Assembly (NCBI RefSeq): GCF_029227915.1
Contig: NC_079877.1
Location: forward strand, 24,393,851-24,457,850
Source of the DNA: Hydractinia symbiolongicarpus
Taxonomy: Eukaryota > Cnidaria > Hydrozoa > Anthoathecata > Hydractiniidae
Length of the DNA: 64,000 nt
Direction of reading: 5' to 3'
Of the stretch, positions 40,116-51,836 are shown piece by piece. A program made the position numbers and the translations under genes. Positions within the stretch are counted from its first letter, which is position 1. The number at the start of each line of letters is the position of its first letter. Under the pieces are notes generated by a model. It searched no databases. It was not told the origin of the DNA and saw nothing but the letters and a program-made list of their open reading frames with translations.

Positions 40116-41099
40116 CTTCATGTAATATATCCAAGGGCTTGACATCGGTATACCGATTTTGGGGACATCTAATTTGGGCGCCCAGCTTAGACACAAGTAA
40201 TTTAAAATGCTTCAGAATTGCGTTATTTCTTTTTTCAGGATATTTTATATCTCATATTATATTTTTTTATATCTTCAATCACAGAGAAGATATATTTTCA
40301 TGAAGAAAACTATGTTTCTAAAAAAGAAAACGATATGCTAAAGCCATGTATTTTTGTTGCCCTAAAAATTTTTATCTGCGGCGCTATCGATGCCCAAAAT
40401 AAATTTCTGGATCAGTCCCTGTATCCTAAAAAACTAATCCAATAATAACAGTCTCTATTAACAACATTTTCTGCTTTTCTATCATTAACAAATATAGCCG
40501 CCCACTTTAACCGTATAATCCCGAAAAATAGTTTTTGTAATATTTTATTAACAAACCGTTGCCGTGCTGGTAACAAAAATGCAATTTTTCGTTTACATAG
40601 ATTTGTCACAAATTTAAAATCTCATTATACTCTAACTACTTTTTGTATTCATAAATTTGAGAAAAAAATATTTAACGGCAGGAAATAGTCAGACAGACAG
40701 AAATTAAATGTAAGAATGAGGAAATCAAAAAGTGAAAAAATGTCAAACTTTGCTATTTGCTTTCAGAAAAATCACTCGGCCATTATCCAATTGAACCAGC
40801 AAATATCAAGTTGTTTTTTTATAGGTTAACCAAAAAATTACGATTGGAACTTCTATCAAAATTTGAGAAATGCTCAAACGTAGGTGATACTTTTCGTGTT
40901 TCTTTATTTGAAGAACTTATCAAGCCTCAAAAATCTATTTCTGGGAACTTTTTTAGCAAAACTAAAACATGCGGCAAGTATTCCAAAAAACAATGATTTG
41001 ATTTCACAGCTTTATCATCATGTCATGAACAATCGAGTTTATTTTAGGCTACGTTGGACAGCCACAGCTGTCATCGACAGACAATGATCGTAATCATCT
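40116..41099. other. 1 kb without a supported gene
   Basis: Between the SINE and the Penelope-like remnant. Overlapping ORFs at 40757-41087 (plus) show no domain I recognise. Confidence 0.5.
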
Positions 41100-42260
41100 T
41101 TAACTATTTATTAATTGGGAAGATAATTGGAGCATCAAAATCAACCAATTAGATTTCTAGAATTGATAGGAAATACTTAATCCTTTCTTTCACTGTTCTT
41201 GCTGCCCAACCAGACTCCCGGTCTATGCCTTTTAATATTTCAGTTAAAAATATTTTCATTCTTTCAGCTATGGTCCGCAATCTCATTTTTGTCTGCATCT
41301 ACGTTGCGTACGGCTCTTTTATGCTCTTGCACACGTTGTTTAAACATTCGTTTTGTTTCACCGACATAATCAGCATCACAATCTTTAAATGGGATTTCGC
41401 AGACAATATTGCATAGATTCTCTAGACATTTTTTTGTTTTTCGGATGCGACAGTATACTACGTAGCGTGATTTTAGATTGAAACACCGGCTTTGTTTTAT
41501 GACATTTTAATACCCGAGTATGTTACTTGTCTCTGGTATATATGGCATACACCATTGCATACACACTATAGCTACAGTTTCGTCCTATGCATCCTCTCCG
41601 TCACCTTTATTGTCAGTTTTTTTCCTGACTCTTTTTTTTAATCTTTTGTCTGGGGTACTCGTTTGAAAGTAAAGCGTTGTTTATATGAGATAACTCTTTC
41701 TTTCGGTCAATTTCTCCACTGACTCCATTGACTATACTCTGTCCAGTAATGACGCCACTATACTTTCTTTGCATGACATTTGGTGATTACATGTGTAGTT
41801 CAGATATTGATCAGTATAAGTTGGCTTGCTGTATACTGATACTGATAAGTTACCAACGTTGCGAGTACATTAGAGTGTCTAAGAAAGCGTACCCGTTTTT
41901 TGGCATTAATTATATATTGAATTTCTGTGTGTAAATTATTAATACGTTCATAAAATGCATCTAGATGTGCATCATTTAATTATTAAGAAAATCTTTTCCA
42001 AGCCAGGGAGCATGATCTGCAATTAATTAGTCTCACGAGCCTGCATACCACAGAGAAAGTTGGACCACCGTCAAATAAATGCCATGTTGTTAAAGTAGAA
42101 TTTATCAAGATAACCCTTGTTGTCTAAAATGACCGTCGTTCGGCCTTTATCTGCTAGAAAGATTATTATAACATTATCCTTGCTCAATTTAAATAATGTG
42201 CTGCATTCCTGTTTCGTCATGTTGTCCTTTGGGACTTTTGCGTTTTGAGTTAGGCTAATT
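41100..42260 (-). mobile_element. Decayed Penelope-like element with GIY-YIG endonuclease domain
   Basis: Minus-strand translation at about 41265-41432 reads NIVCEIPFKDCDADYVGETK then RMFKQRVQEHKRAVRNVDADK, which is the GIY-YIG region of Penelope-like elements (C-x-D-C zinc-like motif, YVGETKR, Q-EHKRAV). Upstream pieces fit the same family: PYIPE and NLKSRYVV just before it, and ADKGRTTVILDNKGYLDK at about 42100-42180, an N-terminal RT-region motif. Stops and frame changes are frequent and the RT core is largely missing. Family call from remembered consensus. Confidence 0.75.
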
Positions 42261-44148
42261 TTTTAACCCATATCTTGCTATGCTTGTGGAAAGAAGCATA
42301 GCGATAGGAAGGTTTTCCGGACTGGGCATTTTTTAAAGATAAACCATGATGAAAGTAGGACCCGCCCGTACATGAAAAAAATTGGTAAGTCTAGCCTTTT
42401 ACCATCTACTACACAAGGAATGACCTGCAGATCTGTTAAAATCCAAAGATTTTATTGGTGTTAAAGGAAGCAAATTTGCGAAAACTCCCAAGCATTTGCC
42501 TTGTATTTACCTATTTTGTATTAAGAAACCAACTAACCAATTCAAAAATCTTTCAAATTAATTCAGCCTATCCGTTTTTTATCATGTGATAACATGATAA
42601 AGTCAGTGAGTCCGTTTTTTTTATGTGATAACATGATTCTATGAGTGAGTTCGCAGAACTGTAAGACAGAGGAACCATAGAAGGGCGTTCACCTTACGCA
42701 TGTTGTTTGCTTGATGCTGCGCCCAAATCTCGTCCCGCTTTTTAATGGTTTGGCTACTGCGATTCTCCGAATCTTGCTTGCATGTTTCCAGTCTACTACT
42801 TCATCGACCCTTAAACATACGACAAGTTCGGGACATACCAATGTCTGCATTTCTCTACCTTGAATTTCCCAGGATATTTTAAGTTGGCGTACTGACAACT
42901 TACAACTATTTTCAATTCTCAGCTAATGATCCGAATGTGTGATCAAACTAGATAGTTTTTCTTGTATTTTTTGGTTTCGCATTGCTAAATCGATTAGTAA
43001 CTTCATCTTTGATATACATGCTTAGGGGTAAATAGGTTAAAGATATACCAGAGAGTGTAAATGATGTTTTCTTTAAGTAATACGACAATCGTTTTACCAT
43101 GTCACAGTGAATAGTTTGCTTTAGACGCTTTCCAGTTTATATTGCGACATCGATTGTTTGTAGAATAAAGACACTTTTAGCGCTTCATAGTTCTACATCT
43201 GCTGGTTAGCTTTGCCGTCACCGATTCGTTACAAAGTAAAGTAGGAAGTGGGCAACTACCCCCACCCTTTGTATGTCCTCTACTTTCACTTCCATGTTAT
43301 ATTTTTCTTATTTCTTATTTTGCTTCTTTACTTGAGACATAAAATTATGCTTTTTTAGCTTTATGCTTTAGCTAGCTAGCAGTTACGGAGAAGCAATAAT
43401 TAGCCTGTGTGTAACATTTGATACACCTACCTCTCTTGAGCTAATAGCTAGGTTAAAGTTTCTCTTTTTACCTAATTTTTGAAACTTTTAGTTCAGGATA
43501 AGGCACAGATTTGGAAAAAAATTTCTTGTTAATAAACAATTTCCATATTCAGAATCTTTTTTGTGTAAAAATAAGAAATAGTTTCTGAAAACGGAAAACC
43601 ACTTTCAGTTTTTCAGTTTTCTCAAGCTACTTTGGGTTTCTGCATTATAATCTTGCAACCAATAAAAAGCCCTACCAATAAACTTACAAATATTAATTAG
43701 AACTTAGGTGTACTTCAGGGGTTCTTTTACTACTAGAGTTCTAATCAAATTTACCCTTGTCCTCTCCAGGCTATTTTACCCCCAGTCAAACTGAAAAACA
43801 GTTTCCAAATTCAGAAACAATTTCTGTTTTACATACCAGGGTAAACGTCCAGCTTTTTAAATATTTTTTTGAATATAAATGATTTATAGATCAAAAGTTA
43901 AACCTATATTATAATTCGTAGGCGTCTGTCTGTCACGCCAAGGGTAACCACAGCAGCAAAACCACAGAATGCGAAAAATAAAAGACAGCGAACTTGTGGA
44001 TTTATTCACTGACTAGTTTAACAATATTTGCATGCACTGACATGAGACAGTGTAGATTGTGCAAAGCTAAATTTTAGAAAATTTAGAAATGATTCATTAT
44101 CAGACATTTGTTTTACAACAGTTGCTGCAACAAAATAACCATTATCGA
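42261..44148. other. 1.9 kb without a supported gene
   Basis: Between the Penelope-like remnant and the second SINE. A direct repeat of about 36 bases (CCGTTTTTT...GTGATAACATGAT) occurs at about 42570 and 42611. The ORF at 42689-42898 (minus) has no recognised domain. Confidence 0.5.
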
Positions 44149-44193
44149 GGGATTAATGACAAGTGTCCCTGTAGGCCACTTGTCATTAATCCC
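44149..44193. repeat. Perfect 17-bp inverted repeat
   Basis: GGGATTAATGACAAGTG (44149-44165), 11-base spacer, CACTTGTCATTAATCCC (44177-44193). Ends 19 bases before the second SINE. Confidence 0.95.
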
Positions 44194-44212
44194 AAACCAT
44201 GGTGCCAAATTA

Positions 44213-44546
44213 TGGCGCTATAAATTAGTGGTTATAGCTCTTGTACTCTGTGCGGAAGACCAGGGTTCGATTCCTCTTGACGTTGATTCAACATCGACGA
44301 GTGAATGTTACCAAAGCCCCGGGTTAACCCAAGCCGTGTGAGGGAAATTGGGGAGATGACACACTGTGTGGGCTGTTGGATGTTGCCGGGAGTTGTCGAC
44401 CCTAATTGGGTCTGCGTAGCTCAACAGGAGCATTAAATACTCTAGGACTCTCCATCTAAGCCGTGGTCCCTCCTGGAAATAATAGAAAGGGTATATCCCT
44501 CAATATTTGTGAGGCTAGCCATGTAAAATATACACATCTATCTCTC
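44213..44546 (+). mobile_element. tRNA-headed SINE, copy 2
   Basis: Same family as 39762-40115: A box TAAATTAGTGG at 44221-44231, B box GGTTCGATTCC at 44264-44274, body with CCCCGGGTTAACCCAAGCC, tail with ATCTATCTC. Differences from copy 1 are scattered substitutions and the missing short block near the middle. The start of the tRNA-like part has lost the GCCGT stem (GCGCTATAAA instead), so it is probably older or less functional. Confidence 0.86.
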
Positions 44547-45227
44547 ACCACTTCTCTACAGTCAGCAAATTCTTGCAAGCTGACTTTTTATTTCAAATTC
44601 AAACCCTGCATCACCATAGATGAGAGTCTTTCTTAATGGTGACTATGCATTTTTGTATGCCACAGGAGCCAACAGGAGCCTATAGTATGAAATTCATAAA
44701 ATAACTGTGGCTTTTCTAGTTTGCAGGCAACTGTATGAAATCAATTATGTACAATATCCTAGTCTGTTCCCTTTAATTAAATTTGTCAATTCAACTTAAA
44801 GGTCGCCATTACTGTCATTTGTGCACAATATCATCCACCCGTATGAATGTTTCAAAAGATTTGTAGTATTTCCGTATCTCAACAGCATAGTCCAGTCGAT
44901 TGCTGAAAATAACAATCTGCAGTACTGGTAAAAAGGTTGTTTAACATTGCGCTTCGCATATCGCGATGGTATTCTTGATCCGCGATAGACATTTTTTTTC
45001 TTTCAAATTGTATCGATAGAGCTTCGCGATTCATCATTTTCAGCAATTTTTACTAGATTTTCATTTTTGGCAATACAACCAAATAAAAAAAATTCTTGTG
45101 TTTTAAATTTATTTTCATGAAATCTCACTCCAACGAAAAGTCAGCCATTTTTGAACTATTCATTGGGCATGCGCGACTTTCATGGGACCAATTATGATGA
45201 GGGGGAGCTAAAAAGATTATAGCATAG

Positions 45228-45347
45228 GCAACCTTGCCCCTGCGCTCTTTGTCTCTTTTTTTATAATGGGACATGACAGAGATACAAAATACTTCCTCTC
45301 CATCCTTATATCAAAAAAAGAGAAAAAAGCCCTGGAGTCGAGGTTGT
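45228..45347. mobile_element. CAACCTCG-family foldback element
   Basis: Left arm 45228-45264 (GCAACCTTGCCCCTGCGCTC, then TCTCTTTTTTT) and right arm 45311-45347 (AAAAAAAGAGAAAAAAGCCC, TGGAGTCGAGGTTGTGG) are imperfect inverted copies. Confidence 0.72.
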
Positions 45348-45479
45348 GGCGTGGAAATAAATTCGAAGGAAGACATTGCAATTTTTTTTTATAAATTTCA
45401 GCAAAAAATTAAATTTAACCAGTACAGTTTTATTACTGATTCAGTATGCACAGTCATCAGATAAAAATAAGTGTTAGTA

Positions 45480-46196
45480 TCAGTTCTGCTCTAATGAAAA
45501 GCATTGTGTCATTGAATGAGGCGGACGAGGGGCTTCAAAAACTAAACAACGCCGAAGTTCCTTGTTTGCCGATTTTTTACCCTGATGAAGATATCGCCAG
45601 CAAAAGCGTTAATGAAATGGGTTAGCAAATTATAAATGACTGCGTTGCACAAACCCTGGCAGCGTACCAGGTGGGTGGATGAAAATCTATCATTGCCAAA
45701 TAGCTGCTAGAAGTAAAATCGGGGTCATCTCTTATTGTAGAAAAACTTCTGGAACAACTGACATAGTATTCCTGGTCCTACACAAGCTGTTAAAAATTTA
45801 ATAGCCAATTTTGTAGTGGAGCAAGGGTCTAGTAACGTGAGAACACTCTTGCCAGTGAAGGAAACGCTATCACAGCCTGCGAAGAAAACTATAAAGAAGG
45901 TAATATTGGATTGTTCATCGTCAACCAAAACAAAAAGAACAAATGTGCGAAAAGCCAAAAAAGTTGATGAAAAGAGGTCACCCTCCATGCCATTTCTACT
46001 AAAAAAGAAAATTAAAATGATTGATGCTTCACATCGTGTGAGAAAAAAATGTTCAGAACATAGACACGACGAACGCTGGATAGGGTGTTGTATTTGTAGC
46101 AAATTGGCCTGCGATGGTTTGGCAAAGATAAAAAAAATTAACAAAGAAAACATTGAAAAACTGAAATTTTATTGTGAAGTTTGCAGAAAAAAATAA
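45480..46196 (+). pseudogene. Decayed ORF with PHD-like cysteine tail, probably transposon-derived
   Basis: Open part 45816-46196 (126 codons): Lys-rich (many KK pairs), then RHDERWIGCCICSKLACDGLAK and FYCEVCRKK at the end, a degenerate C-x-x-C ... C-x-x-C zinc-binding layout like PHD-finger tails of transposon ORFs. Upstream at 45490-45640 a frame reads SALMKSIVSLNEADEGLQ and PCLPIFYPDEDIASKS before stops. No intron or start context supports a host gene. I do not recognise the family. Confidence 0.45.
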
Positions 46197-46429
46197 TATT
46201 ATAACACTTTTATTATAACAGATAGTGGGTCTAAAAGTGCAGCAAATTTTATGGATAAGAGAAGTAATACATAAGTAATAAACTGTTTAGACAAAATATA
46301 TATACTAGTAATTTGTTTTCAATATTCTTTAAAAAGTTTGCCGCAGACTTAGATTTACAATACAGTTTCCAATATTTTTTGTGATTTAACAATTAAAAAG
46401 ACGTAGCGTTAATCATTTTCCTCATCAAC

Positions 46430-47760
46430 AAACTCTTTAAGTTCCCAAAAAAATCAACAAGTGAAGCGTGGTTGTCCTTCAAATCATTTAGCAAACTTTG
46501 AAATACTCCTGTGTGTGTTTGCATAAAATTCGCACAATGTAATTGTGTATGTACGCTTTTATTATGTCCTTTGTCTTTCTTCTCAAGTAATTGAGTTCGC
46601 TTCTTTCCTCTGGTGTAATTGAGTGCATCAACTGTTCGTTATTAATCTCTGTCTTCAAAAAAATTTTTGTAACCGTATAAAATCGTTTTATTTTAGCTAG
46701 TTTAGTAATATTAATCAACTCTTCGTCGAGTTGCTTTCCATTAATTGAAATAAAGTCTTTAAGGAGAAACTCCTATTTTCGAATACATTCTCTCCATTCG
46801 TTTATTTCGTTTTCAAGCTTGATGCCTGTAAGGAAGAATTTTTAAAATCAACCATTTCAAAATGCTTTGATTTAAGCTCTTAAAGTTGGCGTAATTTTGC
46901 ATACGTTTTTCTTCCTTTTCTATCCATTTCGCTGGTAAAACCTAGGAAACCCTCAACACTAAATTCTGAATCTTTGCATGTTTGCAGCTGCGCTCTGACA
47001 TACAAAACAATCAACTCCCGTAGTGATAAGAAAAAAGATGAGTAATAACTCCAACGCCTGATGGTGATCTTTACATCTTCTGGCAACAAATTGTGCACTA
47101 TCAGTTTTGTAACCCATTAGATAACATAGCTTGGTGAGATAGGGATCCAAGTTTAATTTGAAGAAAGCTTTGATCGAATTCATTTCAAAGTGCCCAGCCG
47201 CAGGTTTTAGTAAAACCCAGTCAAATTCCCGATAATAACCAACAAGCTTATTATGTTTGCTCATACTGTGTTTAACAAAAGTTTCCTTTTTAAAGTGAGA
47301 CGTGTTGCAGATTGAACAAGTGTATACGTCTCCTTAATAATGTTAAAACATATTTGAAATGGTAAACCTTCAAATTCAACTATAATCCATCGGCGTTTTT
47401 TACCACCATACTGTTCTAATCCAACTTATTTTCCAATTTTTCTCAAAACTTCTGTACACTTCTGTATACTTCACAGTTTTCACAATGTTTTTGAAGTCTT
47501 GAATTGTGGTGTTTGGAAGGAACTCACACCGTTCTTTCGCTCGGTTTCTTACTTTTATAAGGACGACCTTGTATTTATTACATACCTTTGGTGGGTGAAT
47601 CCCTGGATCATCCTTGTCAATATCGCAGCCCAGTCGTGAAAAAATTCATTAGCATCAGCCTCTTTCGGTGCTGGATAGTCTGTGTTCTTTAACATCCAAT
47701 TTCCATGTCGTCAACGGTTTTGTTAGTTTTCTTCATGATTTTAACTCATTTTATACCAAA
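46430..47760 (-). pseudogene. Decayed large ORF of an uncharacterised multi-copy family
   Basis: Minus-strand segments in order: LGCDIDKDDPGIHPPKVCNK and VVLIKVRNRAKERCEFLPN (about 47500-47640), HNKLVGYYREFDWVLLKPAA and GHFEMNSIKAFFKLNLDPYL (about 47100-47264), CKDHHQALELLLIFF, then FSVEGFLGFTSEMDRKGRK (about 46900) and SELNYLRRKTKDIIKAYIHNY (about 46490-46600). I recall similar HNKL-GYY-EFDW proteins as numerous uncharacterised entries in cnidarians. The first segment has the x-HPxxxC-xxC-like spacing of zinc-binding N-terminal regions seen in RAG1-N-like transposon proteins; that link is weak. Several frame changes and stops: not functional here. Confidence 0.5.
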
Positions 47761-48366
47761 ACCATTGGAGTGATTAGTGTATAAGCCCGTTATAATAAAA
47801 TTGATTTCAGTTCTAATAAATTGATTTGTTTTGCTTAGTTTATTATAAAATGTTTGTGATTCTTTAAGAATGGAAGAAACAAATGGTTATTCTATATAAA
47901 AGATTTGCTTATAAATGTTTGAAACGTAGTGGTCAATGAAAATTACAAGATTAAAGTTGATAAAGTGGACCTATTTATTTGTTTTCATTTGAGCTCGCTA
48001 TTATGGCTTTGAACGCCATTAGATTTCCATACTTATCAAAGTCAAAGCTTTTGAGCCAAACAGCTCTGATCAAAAATTAAGTGTGTATACAAATCTTATG
48101 ATTTAAGGTAGTTGCATAGTTAAACTTCAAAAGTGTAGCTCAATATAGTATCCATGACACAACCTTATCTTTTCACCTCACAAATTGCAGCTTTATTATC
48201 AAATTTTAAACCATATCTTGTTCAGAGGTGCTCACCCGCAAAAAACACCCAAATAAGATAATACACCTTCTTTATAGTTTTAACCAGAATAATCAACTGA
48301 AATGTATTTTAGAACAAAATATTAAATATCTGTACACATAAAGGAAAACAACGAAAATTAGTTAAG
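47761..48366. other. Upstream region of the AP-1 sigma gene
   Basis: 0.6 kb with no ORF of note. Promoter and 5' untranslated region of the AP-1 sigma gene should be here; no motif decides their position. Confidence 0.5.
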
Positions 48367-51300
48367 ATGGTGAGATAAGTTTTAGTTTTCCTTAAAATGT
48401 TATTTTTAATAAAAATAAGATTATATAGCTTCATTTTACTTTTTTTTTTTAGATTCGTTACATCTTACTTTTCAGTCGACAGGGAAAATTGCGCTTACAG
48501 AAATGGTACAACGCAATGCCGTTAAAGGAAAAGAAAAAAATTACTCGTGATTTAACAACTATGATATTGTCAAGAAAACCGAAAATGTGTAGTTTCCTGG
48601 AGTACAAAGATTTAAAAGTAGTGTACAAGAGGTATATATCTACATTTTAAATTTCAGTATTGCGCTTCTTAGTCAGTCTGGTGACATTGTTTTTACTTTC
48701 TGTAAAATGTTATACTTGTAATGAATGAGAAAATGAGATGCATAAGGTTCGTCTCTGCTGAAAAATGTTTATCAGTACAATTCGAAATTTTTCAAGCTAA
48801 AAATCATTCCAATAATTTTATAAAGGTAAAGATTAGTCTTTACTCCCTTTCCCTTTTGAATCGTAAGATAACTTATATATTTATTTTATTTCAGTGGACA
48901 AACTGTTTTTTTTTTAGATATGCAAGTTTATTTTTTTGTGTTGCAATTGAACGTGATGATAACGAACTACTGGCATTGGAAATTATACATAGATATGTTG
49001 AAGTACTAGATAAATATTTTGGAAATGTAAGCTTGTTTTTTTTTTGTTAACTGCTTTTGCATCCAGGTGTTGGCTTTACGTAAAGTAGGAACCAGCATTA
49101 ACCAGCAGTATTTCGAAGTATAGAGAACCACCAGTATTATGAAGTAAACAACAGAGAACCAGCAGATTTTTTAATGTTACCACAATAGAACGATCTGTAC
49201 CCTACCAGATAAAAACAAAAGAAACACAACTACTGCTTCGAATGTGCGACATTTTATAAAGTATATAACAGTCCATGACTTGTTTAGTCTTCCTGAAATG
49301 TTGGTTACGGTGTAATTTAGTCTTTATCCACCAGTTGATTGAAAGACTGTGGGCTTTTTGAAAAAAACTATACTGACTGTATTAGTATTTTAAAACTAGT
49401 ATTGCTTTCAAATATCTGAATTGTAAACCAAATATTATGAAAAAGGCTATACGAAAGAGAGTCCAAAACGAGACATTCTTTTCTTCTGGTAGACAAAGTA
49501 AAGTTCCAATGAATTAAATGAATTCATGAAATGGTTACTGAGAAACATAGTATTGATCACAAAATACCTTAAGTTGATTAATTGTCGTGAATTTTATCCA
49601 TATTCATAAAAATTGTACTGTACGAAAATTCCCAGAAAGGTGAATTTGCGAAAATAAAACTTCACACAATTACTAGAAATGACTTTTTCAACGAAATTAA
49701 CTAATTTTTTCATGTTTTTTTTGGAGTTGGTAAAAATATAACCAGCCTCTGTGAGTGAGGAATTTAAAAGGCCTGAAATAAATAAAATTGCAAAAAAAAC
49801 TAGATTTATGAAATAAATCTTCGTGAAATATATCGACATTATTGATTCGTAGAAATCAATTTTCACAGAGTAAATTTAATAATTAATTGCTGGTTTTCTG
49901 GTGGTTACTGCTGGTTCCTACTTTTAGTATCTACGCCAGGTGTTCTATCATTGACTGTAAATTAAAAAAATATTTTATCTTCTATATTTTAGGTCTGTGA
50001 ATTAGATATTATTTTCAATTTCGAAAAGGTATTAGTAGCGTATTTAAGTTTTTTGACTAGAATCACCAGATCTTTAATTCCTACCTTAATTCCAGTGTCG
50101 TTGTAAAATGTTGCCAAACTTATTTTGTTTAATTCACTTCTGGGTGGCTTAATGTTAAGAGATCAGTGTGATGACAATGTAACTTTCAGTTTGAATTAAC
50201 CTCTATCAAGATTTCTGGAAATGCATTTGTTTTTACAAAGAAATTATAGTAATGCAATCATTTTTTAAAATTTTCTTTAATACCTTAAATTTAATAAGTA
50301 AAAAATGTCCATAAATAGGTTGACGTTCCTAGAAAGTTAGTTCTGTGCAAACTTTTTTATCTTTGATGTTCCTTCTAATACATTGTCCTCTTATTTTCCA
50401 GGCATACTATGTGCTGGATGAGTTAATTCTTGGTGGTCAGATTCAAGAGACAAGTAAAAACACTGTTTTAAAAGCAATTGCACAACAAGATTTGGTGCAA
50501 GAGGTATGTTAAACATTGTGGGTTGGAACACTGCAGCTTATCTATTATAGTACACTGTAATACTAAAATTTAGAGTGCATTTAGCCAATCAATTGACAAG
50601 TACGAACAAAAGCTCGAAAAAAGCTCGACGTTTTTTATTTTATTATTTTCTAACCACTATTTTCACGTTGAAACAAAATTACTTGCCTGTTTGGTTTGAA
50701 GACATTTCGGCATTTGCGTGGGCAATTACCGAGTGCATACCTGAGTTAGAAAGAAGGAGACGAAAGTGTCAATACTTTTAAAATGTTCTTTTTACCTTAG
50801 GAAATAGAACATTTTGTGACGGAATTTAATTTTGTAGTTGAAAAATTGCCGAGCAGAATTTAAAATATAGCGGAGTTAATTTTAGCCATTTAAGAAAATG
50901 AAACAGGAATGTCAGGACTTGTCAGGAATTTTGAAAGTATAAGCAAAATGTCAGGAATTTGGTCTTTTTATGAAATGTCAGGAGAAAAATGGCAGGAATT
51001 TTAAACATTCCACTAAGACCCCGCGTACTGCATATTATTTTTGATATCAGTTTTTATCTTCCGGTTGTATTTGTTTCATCATTTTTTTTCTTCGTGTATA
51101 TTGCCATTTTTTTTCGTCCTTAAAAAGTCAGGTAATTTGTCAGTCATAACTATAGGAAAAAGTAGTGAAGAAAATTCGAAAATGTCAGGTTTTTTAACTG
51201 AAAAATATCCGAAATGTCAAGAAAATCCAAGTCAACTTTCGAGTAAGCACCCTGTAAAATGGTTTTTGTTCATTTTTATATTGTTCTGAACGTTTTCGAA

Positions 51301-51508
51301 CGGTATCAGAAATCATGTTATAAAAAATTTCGCGACTGAGCAAAAAATTGTAGGTTTCGTGGAATTTCTTCCCTTAAAGTAATTAAGATTAAGAGACTGT
51401 ACACGGGAAATTGTTGTGATATAGAGAGAATATTTCTTGTTATTTTGCTTTTAGGATGGTGAGGTTCCTACGTTAAAAAACGTCCTCGAAGAGCTCGGAC
51501 TGTCTTAA
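48367..51508 (+). CDS. AP1S: AP-1 complex subunit sigma (clathrin adaptor small chain), complete
   Basis: Small subunit of the AP-1 adaptor that builds clathrin coats at the trans-Golgi network and endosomes. Exons: 48367-48369, 48453-48631, 48918-49026, 49993-50028, 50402-50503, 51455-51508; 483 nt, 160 aa, about the length of vertebrate AP1S proteins. The longin-fold sequence is diagnostic: [15 protein letters not shown] near the start, [20 protein letters not shown], then [20 protein letters not shown] and FNFEKAYYVLDE. It matches sigma-1 rather than sigma-2, -3 or -4. The start is unusual: exon 1 holds only ATG followed by GTGAG, as in vertebrate AP1S genes (recollection). An AATAAA lies about 320 nt after the stop. 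Upstream is a field of decayed mobile DNA; downstream the DDX6 gene follows in the same direction after 2.6 kb. Confidence 0.96.
49605..49870. repeat. Dispersed GCGAAA-rich repeat, copy 2
   Basis: In the AP-1 sigma intron between 49026 and 49993. Contains TTGCGAAAATAAAACTTC and TTACTAGAAAT as at 28908, and ends with AAATCTTCGTGAAATAT. Diverged. Confidence 0.5.
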
Positions 51509-51830
51509 ACAAACTGTGCCTTTACATGATCTTTTTTTTTTATTTAATTTTGACTTGAGTAACGATTCCCAGCGCTTTCACTAAGTGAATATTTATTTGC
51601 TTTTGGTTGGTTGTTATTTATTATACATTCGTTACCAGGCTGTCGCGTGCACGAAACCGTTTTAAAAGAATTTTGTTGTAATTTTCTGTTGTAAGACTGC
51701 CCTGGTAACGAACTTGTGTTTATTATTTGACTTATTTATTTTGCTGTTCTGTTTTTTTTATTTATCTAAGCCTGCTAGGTCGAGTGATTTCGACTCTATT
51801 TATACATGTGCTGTTTGCTTTACTATGGAT

Positions 51831-51836
51831 AATAAA
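51831..51836 (+). terminator. Candidate polyadenylation signal of the AP-1 sigma gene
   Basis: Canonical AATAAA 323 nt downstream of the AP-1 sigma stop codon, in the same orientation and before the next gene. The motif is short and common in AT-rich DNA, so use is inferred only. Confidence 0.4.

Noticed and set aside
42689-42898. 69-codon minus ORF near the Penelope-like remnant
   Set aside because: Looks protein-like, but I cannot tie it to the Penelope element or any family.
45725-46153. 142-codon ORF on the minus strand
   Set aside because: It is antisense to the plus-strand ORF with the cysteine tail; its Phe-rich translation reflects Lys codons read backwards.
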